64,000 nt of DNA from UWMA-0277 sp965183885 (lineage in GTDB: Bacteria; Bacteroidota; Bacteroidia; Flavobacteriales; BACL11). Positions 17,346-25,786 of this stretch are shown here, in pieces. The position numbers and the translations under genes are program-made. Position 1 is the stretch's first letter. Every line of letters begins with the position of its first letter. The stretch lies in contig OZ238992.1 of NCBI GenBank assembly GCA_965183885.1, positions 620,001 to 684,000 of the forward strand, written 5' to 3'. The notes under the pieces are model-generated. The model worked only from the letters and a program-made list of their open reading frames with translations, was not told the DNA's origin and made no database searches.

Positions 17346-19229
17346 ATGACATTTTCTGAAACAGGACTTAATAAAAATATTCAAAAAGCAGTAAGTGACT
17401 TAGGTTTTGAACAACCAACACCTATTCAACAAGAAGCAATTCCTTACCTTCTTGAAAACGAAACTGACCTTATTGCCTTAGCGCAAACAGGTACTGGTAA
17501 AACAGCTGCATTTGGCCTTCCTGTGCTTCATAAAATTGATGTTGACAGAAACATTCCTCAAGCAATTATTCTTTGCCCTACTAGAGAGCTTTGTCTACAA
17601 ATTGCCAAGGATATGAATCAGTATTCTAAATACATTAAAGGACTGAAAATTACAGCTGTATATGGAGGGGCAAGCATACAACCTCAAATAAAAGCATTAA
17701 ATTCAGGTACTCAAATTATAGTTGGTACTCCTGGTAGAGTTATTGATTTAATAAAAAGAAGAAGCCTAAAGCTTAACAATATTGAGTTTGTTGTATTAGA
17801 TGAGGCAGATGAAATGTTAAATATGGGGTTTAAAGATGATTTAGACACTATACTAGCAGAAACTCCAGAAGAAAAACAAACACTTTTATTCTCAGCTACT
17901 ATGCCTAAAGAAGTAATGAGAATTAGCAAAAACTACATGTTTAGCCCAAAAACAATTGAGGTTGCTAGTAGAAATGAAGGAAGTAAAAATGTAGAACACC
18001 ACTACTACATGGTTAATGCTAGAGACAGATACAAAGCATTAAGAAGAATTTGTGATGTAAACCCTGATATTTACGGAATTGTATTCTGCCGTACAAGAAG
18101 AGAAACTGCAGAAGTAGCAGATAAATTAATGCAGGATGGTTATAATGCTGATGCTATTCACGGAGAATTATCTCAAGCGCAAAGAGACCATGTTATGTCT
18201 CGTTTCAGAAAGAAAAAACTACAAATGTTAGTAGCTACTGATGTTGCAGCAAGAGGAATTGACATTAATGAGCTAACACATGTTATCAACTACAACTTAC
18301 CTGATGACAATGAAGTGTATGTACACAGATCTGGTAGAACTGGTAGAGCAGGAAACAAAGGAATCTCAATTATTATTGCACATAGTAGAGAAGGAAGAAA
18401 ATTGAAGTCAATTGAAAAAATGATTAAGCGTGATTTGAAGCTTATGAAAGTTCCTAATGGTGATGAGATTTGCCAAATTCAATTAATGAAATTAGTTGAC
18501 AAAGTAGTTGCAACTGAAATAAATCATCAAATTGACAACTACTTACCTTCAATTGAAGAAAAGCTAGCTCACTTAGATAAAAATGAACTTATCAAGCATT
18601 TTGTTTCTACTGAATTTAATCGTTTTTTATCTTTCTATAAGAATGCTCCTGATTTAAACATCACAAGTAATTCTAAAAATGATAGAAATGACAGAAGAGA
18701 AAGAGGGGATAGAAAAGAAAGAAGAGGAGAGAAAAGCAGTGGACACGCAGAAAAAGGATACACAAGATTCTTTATCAACTTAGGAAAAGAAAAAGATATG
18801 CAAGCGCATAATTTAATAGGCTTGATAAATGAATACACTCGTAACAGAAATATTCCTGTTGGAAAAATTGATATTATGAGAAAATTCTCATTCTTTGAAG
18901 TATCAACTGACTTTGAAACTGATGTATTAAGCGGAATGTCTGATGCCGTTTGGAATGGAAATAGAGTAAATGTAGAAGTATCACAAGCTCCAGGAACAAA
19001 ATCATCAAGAGGTGGTGGAAATAGAGGTGGCGGAAGATCTTATGGAGGTGACAGAAAAAGAAGTGGTGGTAATAGTGGAAGATCATCAGATAGAAGAAGG
19101 TCGGACAGCAGAAATTCATCTGAAGGATCATTTCCAAAAAGAGAAAGAAGAAATTCTGGAGGAGATTCAGGGTCTAGCTCTTTTAAAGGAAAATTTAATG
19201 CTGCTGCAAAAAGAAAAAGAAGAGGTTAA
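17346..19229 (+). CDS. deaD: DEAD-box ATP-dependent RNA helicase (DeaD/CsdA-like)
   Basis: A 627-aa RNA helicase. Core motifs appear in order: Q motif PTPIQQEAIP, Walker A AQTGTGKT (46-53), PTREL, TPGR, DEAD (152-155), SAT, then ATDVAARGID and HRSGRTGRAG in the second RecA domain. A DbpA-type RNA-binding domain follows at about 470-550 (GYTRFFINLGK to NGNRVNVEV). The C-terminal 75 residues are an Arg/Gly/Ser-rich tail with RGGGNRGGGRS. This architecture is that of DeaD/CsdA, which act in ribosome assembly and mRNA turnover, often in the cold. Its stop overlaps the convergent tsaB stop. Confidence 0.92.
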   Translation: MTFSETGLNKNIQKAVSDLGFEQPTPIQQEAIPYLLENETDLIALAQTGTGKTAAFGLPVLHKIDVDRNIPQAIILCPTRELCLQIAKDMNQYSKYIKGLKITAVYGGASIQPQIKALNSGTQIIVGTPGRVIDLIKRRSLKLNNIEFVVLDEADEMLNMGFKDDLDTILAETPEEKQTLLFSATMPKEVMRISKNYMFSPKTIEVASRNEGSKNVEHHYYMVNARDRYKALRRICDVNPDIYGIVFCRTRRETAEVADKLMQDGYNADAIHGELSQAQRDHVMSRFRKKKLQMLVATDVAARGIDINELTHVINYNLPDDNEVYVHRSGRTGRAGNKGISIIIAHSREGRKLKSIEKMIKRDLKLMKVPNGDEICQIQLMKLVDKVVATEINHQIDNYLPSIEEKLAHLDKNELIKHFVSTEFNRFLSFYKNAPDLNITSNSKNDRNDRRERGDRKERRGEKSSGHAEKGYTRFFINLGKEKDMQAHNLIGLINEYTRNRNIPVGKIDIMRKFSFFEVSTDFETDVLSGMSDAVWNGNRVNVEVSQAPGTKSSRGGGNRGGGRSYGGDRKRSGGNSGRSSDRRRSDSRNSSEGSFPKRERRNSGGDSGSSSFKGKFNAAAKRKRRG

Positions 19230-19900
19230 GCTTTTTTCTTACCTGCTACAAAATCTTTTAAGTAAAAAGGCTCAAAATAAGCCACATCTTCAAATTCCAT
19301 ATTTTGGAATTTGATATCAGCTAGCACTCCTAAATTTATTGCAGAAGGATAAATATCTTCTATAAAATAAGCATTAGTATTATTAATGATAGCCTTACAT
19401 TTTATAGCTCCATCTCCAAAGAATAAAACCTTTTCATCTAAATAAGAGCTATAAGTATCCTCATCAACAACATCTGCATTTACTGCTCTAATTTCTTTAT
19501 TATCGCTATCAAATATAGCAGCGAAAACTTCCATTCTTCTAGCATCAATCATAGGACAAAATAATGCATATTCTTCTTTCTGAGCTATACCAAAAGCCAT
19601 AGCTTGTAAAGTTGAAATACTTATCAATGGAATATCTAAAGCATAACACAACCCCTTTGCTGTTGAAGTACCAATACGTAAACCTGTATAAGAACCCGGA
19701 CCTTTACTTAAAGCAATAGCATCAAGATTTTTCAATGCTACTTCTCCCTCTTTTAATACTGCATTAACAAAAAGTGTTAGCTGTTCTGCATGCATATACC
19801 CATCCGAATTTTGCTCTTTAACAGCAACTAAATTGCCATTATTAAAAAGTGCAACAGAGCAGTTTTTTGTTGAGGTTTCTAGTGCAAGAATTAATGCCAT
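19226..19900 (-). CDS. tsaB: tRNA threonylcarbamoyladenosine synthesis protein TsaB
   Basis: A 224-aa ASKHA-fold protein that partners TsaD and TsaE in making t6A37 in tRNA. It begins with ILALETSTKNCSVAL and has the family motif LSKGPGSYTGLRIG at about residues 64-77. Its first base overlaps the last base of the remB-like gene upstream, and its stop overlaps the helicase stop on the other strand by 4 bp (TTAA). Last gene of the deoC-to-tsaB group. Confidence 0.93.
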   Translation of the reverse strand: MALILALETSTKNCSVALFNNGNLVAVKEQNSDGYMHAEQLTLFVNAVLKEGEVALKNLDAIALSKGPGSYTGLRIGTSTAKGLCYALDIPLISISTLQAMAFGIAQKEEYALFCPMIDARRMEVFAAIFDSDNKEIRAVNADVVDEDTYSSYLDEKVLFFGDGAIKCKAIINNTNAYFIEDIYPSAINLGVLADIKFQNMEFEDVAYFEPFYLKDFVAGKKKA

Positions 19901-21540
19901 TAATAATCGTAATAATGATTAAACAAATCACTAACAATACCAATATTAAAAAATTGATTATTCAAACTTCCCTCATCATTTTCCAAAGTCCTAAGACTAA
20001 TTCCAGCATTAATTTTAAGGTTTGTTAGTGGGTTAATAATATAAGCTAAATTTACACAGGAATTACTTACCACTGTCAAATTTCCCTGATACATTTCAGA
20101 AAAATCAGAAGGTCTCCCAGTACTTGTTGGAATTGCAGGGCTTTTTACAGCTTCCGTTGGAAGATAAACATCATTTCCATAAGAAGTTAAATCCCCAGCT
20201 ATAGCGCCTCCATAAGTTGCAAAAATTACTTTAGCGCTTAACACCCACCCTTTTCTCCTATACTTACTCATAAAGAGTAACTCTGAAAAGTTTGCTCCTA
20301 AAGGATGAGCAAGAGGCTGATTATAATGTGCATAATTTTGAACAGGATCTGCACTTGCATAAGTATAAGGTCTTACCCAATTATACTCTGCTTGAAAAGT
20401 CAAGTTATCTACTTCTAAAACATCAAATACTTTAGCTCCCAACTGATAACCAAACCTATTCCTCCACCAATCAGACTGAAAATTATTTCTACTAAAATCA
20501 TCTACAACTAACTGTCCATAAACATAACTATTATAAGGTAATTTATATTTAACATTGAGCCCACACAATAAGTTTTCTTTAGCATTATCATCAAAATTAG
20601 TATTTAATAATAATGCAACAGGATTAAGATAATTCCCATTAAAATTTTTAGCCTCTTTAGTATTTTCTAGAATTACTGCCTGATATAATGAAAAACTAAG
20701 TCGATGATTAGCATTAATACTTAAATAGTGGGCTGACATATACTTCTTAAGATATCCTGTTTTATCATAACCTGGCACATCATCAACCAAGTAACTATTA
20801 ATATCCTGAAACTCAGAATAGAGATTAGTATATTGCCATTTATTAATGGAAGTCTGCACCTTTAAATAAGGGTAATTAAATGCATTGTCAGATAATAATA
20901 AAGAACGATATCCATCTCCAATAAAATGCTTTCCATGCCCAAACTCTACATCAATATTTTTAGCTGCCTTTATAGCCAGATAACCTGATGACATTGCATA
21001 ATCAAAACCATCATCTTTAAAGCTTCTTGCATAACCTTGACCTGGAACTACTTTCTCAGCTATTATATAATCATTAACATAACCTGGAAATACAGCCTGA
21101 TTTTCTACAAAAGAACTGTAAAAAGATAACTTTTCCCCAAGATTACCTTCAACAACATATCCTCTTGTATTAACATAAGTATCCTTATTAGCAACAAACT
21201 CTTTTCCTACAGATAAATTAACAATTGGAGAAGCAACTACTCTATAATCATCTCCTTTAAAAATAAAAAAGTGTTCAGTAAATAATTTTCTTTTAAACCA
21301 ATTTTCTTTTTCAGAGTGCTCTAAAAACATACTAACACCATTATTAAGGTCTGATTTTTTTAGAGGTTTAAAAGAGGTATGAATATTACCTGAAAAGTAC
21401 ACTTGTTTTTCAAACTGCTCAAAATAGCTCTTACCCAGTGAGAATCGAGCTTGTTGCGCATAAGAGTTTGTTATAAATAACAAGCTAAGTACTAATAGTA
21501 AACTAAATTTATTATTCTTTGTTAAAAACAAGCAAATCAT
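19900..21540 (-). CDS. remB: Outer-membrane protein, probable gliding motility protein RemB
   Basis: A 546-aa protein from the chosen start (MICLFLTKNNK). A signal peptide ends at about TNSYAQ, and the remainder looks like a beta-barrel rich in Tyr, Asn and Ser, with GHGKHFIGDGYRSLLLSDNAF as two adjoining halves of the best conserved segment. RemB in Flavobacterium johnsoniae is a surface gliding component, and in my recollection its gene sits beside tsaB in many Flavobacteriales; the Wzi capsule-assembly barrel family is the main alternative. A 13-codon longer frame (21579) exists but overlaps gmhB; the start at 21540 leaves 1 bp after the gmhB stop. Confidence 0.55.
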   Translation of the reverse strand: MICLFLTKNNKFSLLLVLSLLFITNSYAQQARFSLGKSYFEQFEKQVYFSGNIHTSFKPLKKSDLNNGVSMFLEHSEKENWFKRKLFTEHFFIFKGDDYRVVASPIVNLSVGKEFVANKDTYVNTRGYVVEGNLGEKLSFYSSFVENQAVFPGYVNDYIIAEKVVPGQGYARSFKDDGFDYAMSSGYLAIKAAKNIDVEFGHGKHFIGDGYRSLLLSDNAFNYPYLKVQTSINKWQYTNLYSEFQDINSYLVDDVPGYDKTGYLKKYMSAHYLSINANHRLSFSLYQAVILENTKEAKNFNGNYLNPVALLLNTNFDDNAKENLLCGLNVKYKLPYNSYVYGQLVVDDFSRNNFQSDWWRNRFGYQLGAKVFDVLEVDNLTFQAEYNWVRPYTYASADPVQNYAHYNQPLAHPLGANFSELLFMSKYRRKGWVLSAKVIFATYGGAIAGDLTSYGNDVYLPTEAVKSPAIPTSTGRPSDFSEMYQGNLTVVSNSCVNLAYIINPLTNLKINAGISLRTLENDEGSLNNQFFNIGIVSDLFNHYYDY

Positions 21541-21541
21541 C

Positions 21542-22042
21542 TTATAGCACTGACAATAACTCTTCACACCACACTGCAAGAGTATATTCGTTATCTACTT
21601 TTACAGTAGTTAAATTCATTGCTTCTCCAGCCTGGATATCAGAATCAGAATCTCCTACTAAAACAGAATGTTCCGTCTCTATCTCTGGATAATCTTCCAT
21701 AGCTTCAACTATCATTCCAGGCTTTGGCTTCCTGCAACTGCAATCTAATGAAGCTAAGTGCGGACAATAATATACCTTATTAATCTTTCCTCCCTCAATA
21801 CTAATCTTATTAAGCATAAACTCATGCAAAATATCTAGGTCTTTATCCGTCATAATACCCTTACCAATACCTTGTTGGTTTGTTACAATAAGGATTCTAT
21901 CAAATACTGAAGTTAATTTAGCAATTGCAGCAATTGCTCCAGGCATAAAAATACATTCCTGTTGACTTTGAACATACCTCCCCTCAAGCTTAACATTAAT
22001 TACGCCATCTCTATCTAAAAATAAAGTATTGAGGTTAGTCAT
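21542..22042 (-). CDS. gmhB: D-glycero-D-manno-heptose-1,7-bisphosphate 7-phosphatase (HAD family)
   Basis: A 166-aa HAD-superfamily phosphatase of the histidinol-phosphatase/GmhB group. Catalytic motif I is FLDRDGVIN with both aspartates. Motif II is VTNQQGIGKG. A zinc-binding segment runs CPHLASLDCSCRKPKPG, and motif IV is LVGDSDSDIQAG. It removes the 7-phosphate in ADP-heptose synthesis. The start at 22042 (MTNLNTLFLDRDG) leaves a 1-bp gap after gmhA; a frame 10 codons longer overlaps gmhA and is less likely. Adjacent gmhA makes the pathway assignment firm. Confidence 0.88.
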   Translation of the reverse strand: MTNLNTLFLDRDGVINVKLEGRYVQSQQECIFMPGAIAAIAKLTSVFDRILIVTNQQGIGKGIMTDKDLDILHEFMLNKISIEGGKINKVYYCPHLASLDCSCRKPKPGMIVEAMEDYPEIETEHSVLVGDSDSDIQAGEAMNLTTVKVDNEYTLAVWCEELLSVL

Positions 22043-22043
22043 C

Positions 22044-22616
22044 TTAAAAAAGTTCTTGTTCAATAAGTTCACACATAGTGTGTCCTATTAAAATATGAGC
22101 TTCTTGTATTCTTGGAGTATCCTTAGAAGGGACTTGAATCATCACATCACAAATAGTTTTCATTTCTCCTCCTCCACTACCAGTAAAGCCAACTGTAAGC
22201 ATTCCTAATTCTTTTGCTTTCTTCAGAGCCTTCACTACATTCTCTGAATTACCTGATGTTGAAAGCCCGACTAATACATCTCCCTCTCTCCCTGCAGCCT
22301 CTACCATACGAGCATATGTTTCTTTAAAACCATAATCATTAGCAACAGCAGTCATATAAGAAGAATTTACATGTAAAGCCTCTGCATATAGTGGAGGTCT
22401 GTCCAAATAGAACCTACCACTAAGCTCAGCAGCTATATGCTGAGCATCAGAAGCACTTCCTCCATTTCCACAAAACAATACTTTTTTATCATTCTTAAAA
22501 GCAGTAATAAATTGCAAAGTAGCTGATTCAATTAACTGTTGAAGCGCTTCATCTTTCAATAAATTATTATAATTATCGGATGCCTTTTGCAGACAATTCT
22601 TAATCTTGCTTTTCAT
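22044..22616 (-). CDS. gmhA: Sedoheptulose-7-phosphate isomerase
   Basis: A 190-aa SIS-domain enzyme that converts sedoheptulose 7-phosphate to D-glycero-D-manno-heptose 7-phosphate, the first step to ADP-heptose for LPS inner core or other glycans. Family motifs: FCGNGGSASDAQHIAAELSG, LSTSGNSENV and TPRIQEAHILIGH. Length equals that of GmhA. It is separated from cysQ by 42 bp and from gmhB by 1 bp. The bifunctional HldE kinase/adenylyltransferase needed to finish the pathway is not in the window. Confidence 0.93.
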   Translation of the reverse strand: MKSKIKNCLQKASDNYNNLLKDEALQQLIESATLQFITAFKNDKKVLFCGNGGSASDAQHIAAELSGRFYLDRPPLYAEALHVNSSYMTAVANDYGFKETYARMVEAAGREGDVLVGLSTSGNSENVVKALKKAKELGMLTVGFTGSGGGEMKTICDVMIQVPSKDTPRIQEAHILIGHTMCELIEQELF

Positions 22617-22658
22617 GCTTTGATTTTTTGCTAAAATACAATTTTATAACGAATCCTT

Positions 22659-23450
22659 TTAGGACACTAAGAACCAAGGGTTCAGTAAATTTTCTTTATT
22701 ATATACTACCTCTTCTTTACTATTATATTGAGTAACTGAAAATCCTGCATATTTTGCAATTGCATGGCCTGCAGCAGTGTCCCATTCCATTGTTGGAGCA
22801 TACCTTGGGTAAGCATCTGCTTTTCCTTCTGCCACCATACATAACTTTAATGATGATCCTACTGCCATTACCTCAACAGCTCCGTGTTTCTTTTTCATCT
22901 GTTCAAAAAAAGCTTCAGTTTCCGCTGACATATGAGAACGAGACCCTACAATTGTATACCCCTCTCTATTATAATTAATTGGCAATTTATCTGAATTTGA
23001 AATAAGCTGCTCTAAGTTATCAATCACTGTATCTCTTGATACTTTGTAAGAGCCCAAACTATCCATAGCGAAATACAATTCCTCTTTTACTGGGACATAA
23101 ATGACTCCCATCACAGGACTTCCTTCTTTAACTAAAGCAATATTTACAGTAAATTCTCCATTTCTTTTTACAAACTCCTTAGTTCCATCCAAAGGATCAA
23201 CAATCCAAGAATATTCCCAGTTCTTTCTAATATCGTAAGAAATTTTAGCTCCCTCTTCACTCAAAAAAGGAATAGCCGTAGACTTTAAATCTTGTTCAAT
23301 TACTATGTTGCAATTTTTATCTGCCAAAGTCAAAGGGGAATCATCTTCTTTATTCTCCACCGAAAAATCTGTAGCATATACCTCCATTATAGCGTGCCCT
23401 CCTTTAATTGCAGCATTTATCGCTTGTACTAATAATTCCTTAAAGTTCAT
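22659..23450 (-). CDS. cysQ: 3'(2'),5'-bisphosphate nucleotidase CysQ
   Basis: A 263-aa inositol-monophosphatase-fold enzyme that hydrolyses PAP to AMP, removing the by-product of sulfotransfer or PAPS reduction. The metal-binding motifs FLSEEG, WIVDPLDGTKEF and MEWDTAAGHAI are complete. It overlaps the end of deoC by 11 bp. The divergently transcribed cysC-cysD-cysN, 800 bp away, make PAPS, so production and clean-up are encoded side by side. Confidence 0.92.
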   Translation of the reverse strand: MNFKELLVQAINAAIKGGHAIMEVYATDFSVENKEDDSPLTLADKNCNIVIEQDLKSTAIPFLSEEGAKISYDIRKNWEYSWIVDPLDGTKEFVKRNGEFTVNIALVKEGSPVMGVIYVPVKEELYFAMDSLGSYKVSRDTVIDNLEQLISNSDKLPINYNREGYTIVGSRSHMSAETEAFFEQMKKKHGAVEVMAVGSSLKLCMVAEGKADAYPRYAPTMEWDTAAGHAIAKYAGFSVTQYNSKEEVVYNKENLLNPWFLVS

Positions 23451-24171
23451 TGCTCTGATTATAAATTAATAATGCTTTAGACGTTCCTATTCTTGTCGCT
23501 CCTGCTTTAATAAGATCAAAGCAATCTTTAATATTACTTATTCCTCCTGATGCTTTTATCTGCAAATTTCCTGAAACAGATTTTATTGTTTTAATATCTT
23601 TAACCGTAGCACCATAGCCCCCATAATAACCAGTAGATGTTTTAATATATACTTGCTTTACCTTTTCAGGAAAATTAGCTTGTACAATTTTTGTTATTCT
23701 TTTTGAAATATCTCTAATCTCATCTCTTGAAAGCGCTCCTGTCTCAATAATCCACTTTACCACCTTTTTATACTTTAATCCTAAACCTGTACATTCCAAT
23801 ATGTCAGCATCAAACTTATCAAAACTTGCTCTCTTAAAAGCATTATAATCTGCTACAAAATCCAAATCATAAGCTCCATTATTAATAGCCAAATCTGCCT
23901 CATTTATTTTATTAATAGTAGATGCTGTTCCAAAAGGAAAATCAACTACAGTACCTACTTTTACTTTTGCCTTAGCAATATCTATCATTTCTTTTGCTAA
24001 CACTACAAACTCAGGCCTTATCATAATGCAAGCAAAATTATTTGCAATTGCTTCATTTATCTTATCTACTACAATTGCTTTTGTTTCCTCCTCACTTAAC
24101 TCAGCTTCTTTAGCTGTTTTTAAATAAGTAGAATCAAAGTAACTTGCTAAATTTATATCTTGATTTTTCAT
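23440..24171 (-). CDS. deoC: Deoxyribose-phosphate aldolase
   Basis: A 243-aa class I aldolase that splits 2-deoxyribose 5-phosphate into acetaldehyde and glyceraldehyde 3-phosphate. The motifs VKVGTVVDFPFG, VADYNAFK-like region and the Schiff-base segment LQIKASGGISN (lysine in IKASGG) are visible, as is GATRIGTS near the end. It heads the minus-strand group, with a TAGTTTTG promoter element 15 bp before the ATG. Its link to cysQ appears to be operonic and not biochemical. Confidence 0.92.
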   Translation of the reverse strand: MKNQDINLASYFDSTYLKTAKEAELSEEETKAIVVDKINEAIANNFACIMIRPEFVVLAKEMIDIAKAKVKVGTVVDFPFGTASTINKINEADLAINNGAYDLDFVADYNAFKRASFDKFDADILECTGLGLKYKKVVKWIIETGALSRDEIRDISKRITKIVQANFPEKVKQVYIKTSTGYYGGYGATVKDIKTIKSVSGNLQIKASGGISNIKDCFDLIKAGATRIGTSKALLIYNQSNEL

Positions 24172-24185
24172 AACTTTTAAAAAGC

Positions 24186-24193
24186 CAAAACTA
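24186..24193 (-). promoter_or_regulatory. Probable -7 promoter element of the deoC-cysQ-gmhAB group
   Basis: On the minus strand this reads TAGTTTTG, a full match to TAnnTTTG, 15 bp before the deoC ATG. It shares the 87-bp divergent gap with the cysC promoter. Confidence 0.5.
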
Positions 24194-24239
24194 AAAAATT
24201 ATCAGATAAAACACCCTTTTAGAAATTGATAAATTTTAT

Positions 24240-24247
24240 TAGCTTTG
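24240..24247 (+). promoter_or_regulatory. Probable -7 promoter element of cysCDN
   Basis: TAGCTTTG, a full match to TAnnTTTG, ending 11 bp before the cysC ATG. Transcription would start within about 5 bp of the ATG, giving a very short leader. Confidence 0.5.
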
Positions 24248-24258
24248 CGAGCTAGCTT

Positions 24259-24867
24259 ATGAAAAAAGAAAATAGTAACATTTTTCCAATATTTGATGAT
24301 ATCCTTCAGCAAGAGGATAAAGAAAAATTATTGAATCAACGCGCCAAAGTAATTTGGATGACAGGCCTTTCAGGCTCAGGAAAAACTACTGTAGCCAAAG
24401 GAGTTGAACGCTACCTACATTCAAAAGGAATTTTAAGCAAATTACTCGATGGAGATAACATCAGGGTAGGCATCAGTAACAACCTAAGCTTTACAGCTGA
24501 GGATAGAGCTGAAAACATTAGAAGAATCGCTGAAACATCAAAGCTTTTTATCAATTGTGGTGTTGTCACTATCAATTGTTTTGTAAGCCCAAGTAATGCT
24601 ATAAGACAAATTGCAAAAGATATTATTGGTACTGAAAATTTTATAGAAGTTTACATAAACGCTTCAGTTGCAAAGTGTGAAGAAAGAGATGTAAAAGGAC
24701 TTTATAAAAAAGCAAGAGCAGGAGAAATAAAAAATTTTACAGGAATTGATGCTCCATTTGAAGCACCAAACAACCCAAATCTAGAAATAAATACTTCTAA
24801 ACTTTCAATTGACCAATCGGTCCAAAAAGTTTTAGATTATATTTTACCAAAAATAGAATTCAACTAA
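24259..24867 (+). CDS. cysC: Adenylylsulfate (APS) kinase
   Basis: A 202-aa P-loop kinase that phosphorylates APS to PAPS. The Walker A motif is GLSGSGKT (36-43). The LLDGDNIR and SNNLSFTAEDRAENIRR segments and NCFVSPSNAIR are standard for APS kinase, as is the late KGLYKKARAGEIKNFTGID. It lies 2 bp before cysD. The presence of an APS kinase together with CysQ means PAPS is made, as used by sulfotransferases or by PAPS reductase. Confidence 0.95.
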   Translation: MKKENSNIFPIFDDILQQEDKEKLLNQRAKVIWMTGLSGSGKTTVAKGVERYLHSKGILSKLLDGDNIRVGISNNLSFTAEDRAENIRRIAETSKLFINCGVVTINCFVSPSNAIRQIAKDIIGTENFIEVYINASVAKCEERDVKGLYKKARAGEIKNFTGIDAPFEAPNNPNLEINTSKLSIDQSVQKVLDYILPKIEFN

Positions 24868-24869
24868 AA

Positions 24870-25775
24870 ATGCAATCATATAATTTAACCCATCTAAGAG
24901 AATTAGAATCCGAAGCAATTTTTATCCTAAGAGAAGTAGCGGCACAGTTTGAAAAACCTGTTATGTTATTTTCAGGAGGAAAAGATTCTATCATTATGTT
25001 TCACCTGGCTCGAAAAGCATTTCACCCAGGAAAAATCCCTTTCCCTTTAATGCATGTTGATACAGGACATAATTTCCCTGAGACAATAGCCTTTAGAGAT
25101 AAGCTAATGGAAGAAACTGGAGAGACTCTTATTGTAAAATATGTACAAGAATCGATTGACAAAGGTACTGCCATAGAAGAAACCGGAGTAAATGCCTCAA
25201 GAAACGGACTGCAAACCATTACACTGTTAGAAGGGTTAGAAGAAGGAAGATATGATTGTGCAATGGGTGGTGCAAGAAGAGATGAAGAAAAAGCAAGAGC
25301 TAAAGAAAGATTTTTTTCACACAGAGATGAATTTGGGCAATGGGATCCAAAGAATCAAAGACCAGAACTTTGGAACCTATTTAACGGACGAAAAAATATA
25401 GGAGAACACTTTAGAGTTTTTCCAATAAGTAATTGGACAGAAATGGACGTTTGGCAATATATTTTACAAGAGAAAATAGAACTCCCATCCTTATATTTTT
25501 CACATAAAAGAGAAGTTGTAAGTAGAGACGGAGTTTTACTAGGAAAATGTGACTACATAACTCTAAAAGACTCTGAGGCTTGGGTTGAGAAAACTATACG
25601 ATGCCGTACTATTGGTGATATGACTTGCACAGGAGTTGCAGAATCGGAGGCTGATACTTTAGAAAAAATTATTGAAGAAGTTGCATCAACAAGAGTAACT
25701 GAAAGAGGAGGAAGAGCTGATGATAAAAGATCAGAAGCAGCTATGGAAGACAGAAAAAAAGAAGGTTACTTTTAA
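24870..25775 (+). CDS. cysD: Sulfate adenylyltransferase subunit 2
   Basis: A 301-aa PP-loop ATP pyrophosphatase, the catalytic small subunit of the GTP-driven ATP sulfurylase that makes APS from sulfate. The PP-loop SGGKDS is at residues 35-40. GGARRDEEKARAKER and the FPISNWTEMDVWQYI segment are typical of CysD, as are the C-terminal RGGRADDK residues. Length is that of the E. coli protein. It sits between cysC and cysN with gaps of 2 and 11 bp. Confidence 0.96.
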   Translation: MQSYNLTHLRELESEAIFILREVAAQFEKPVMLFSGGKDSIIMFHLARKAFHPGKIPFPLMHVDTGHNFPETIAFRDKLMEETGETLIVKYVQESIDKGTAIEETGVNASRNGLQTITLLEGLEEGRYDCAMGGARRDEEKARAKERFFSHRDEFGQWDPKNQRPELWNLFNGRKNIGEHFRVFPISNWTEMDVWQYILQEKIELPSLYFSHKREVVSRDGVLLGKCDYITLKDSEAWVEKTIRCRTIGDMTCTGVAESEADTLEKIIEEVASTRVTERGGRADDKRSEAAMEDRKKEGYF

Positions 25776-25786
25776 AAATAAAGAAG

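Noticed and set aside
19012..19314. 100-residue frame overlapping the end of the RNA helicase
   Set aside because: It arises from the repetitive Arg/Gly/Ser codons of the helicase tail in another frame and then runs antisense into tsaB.
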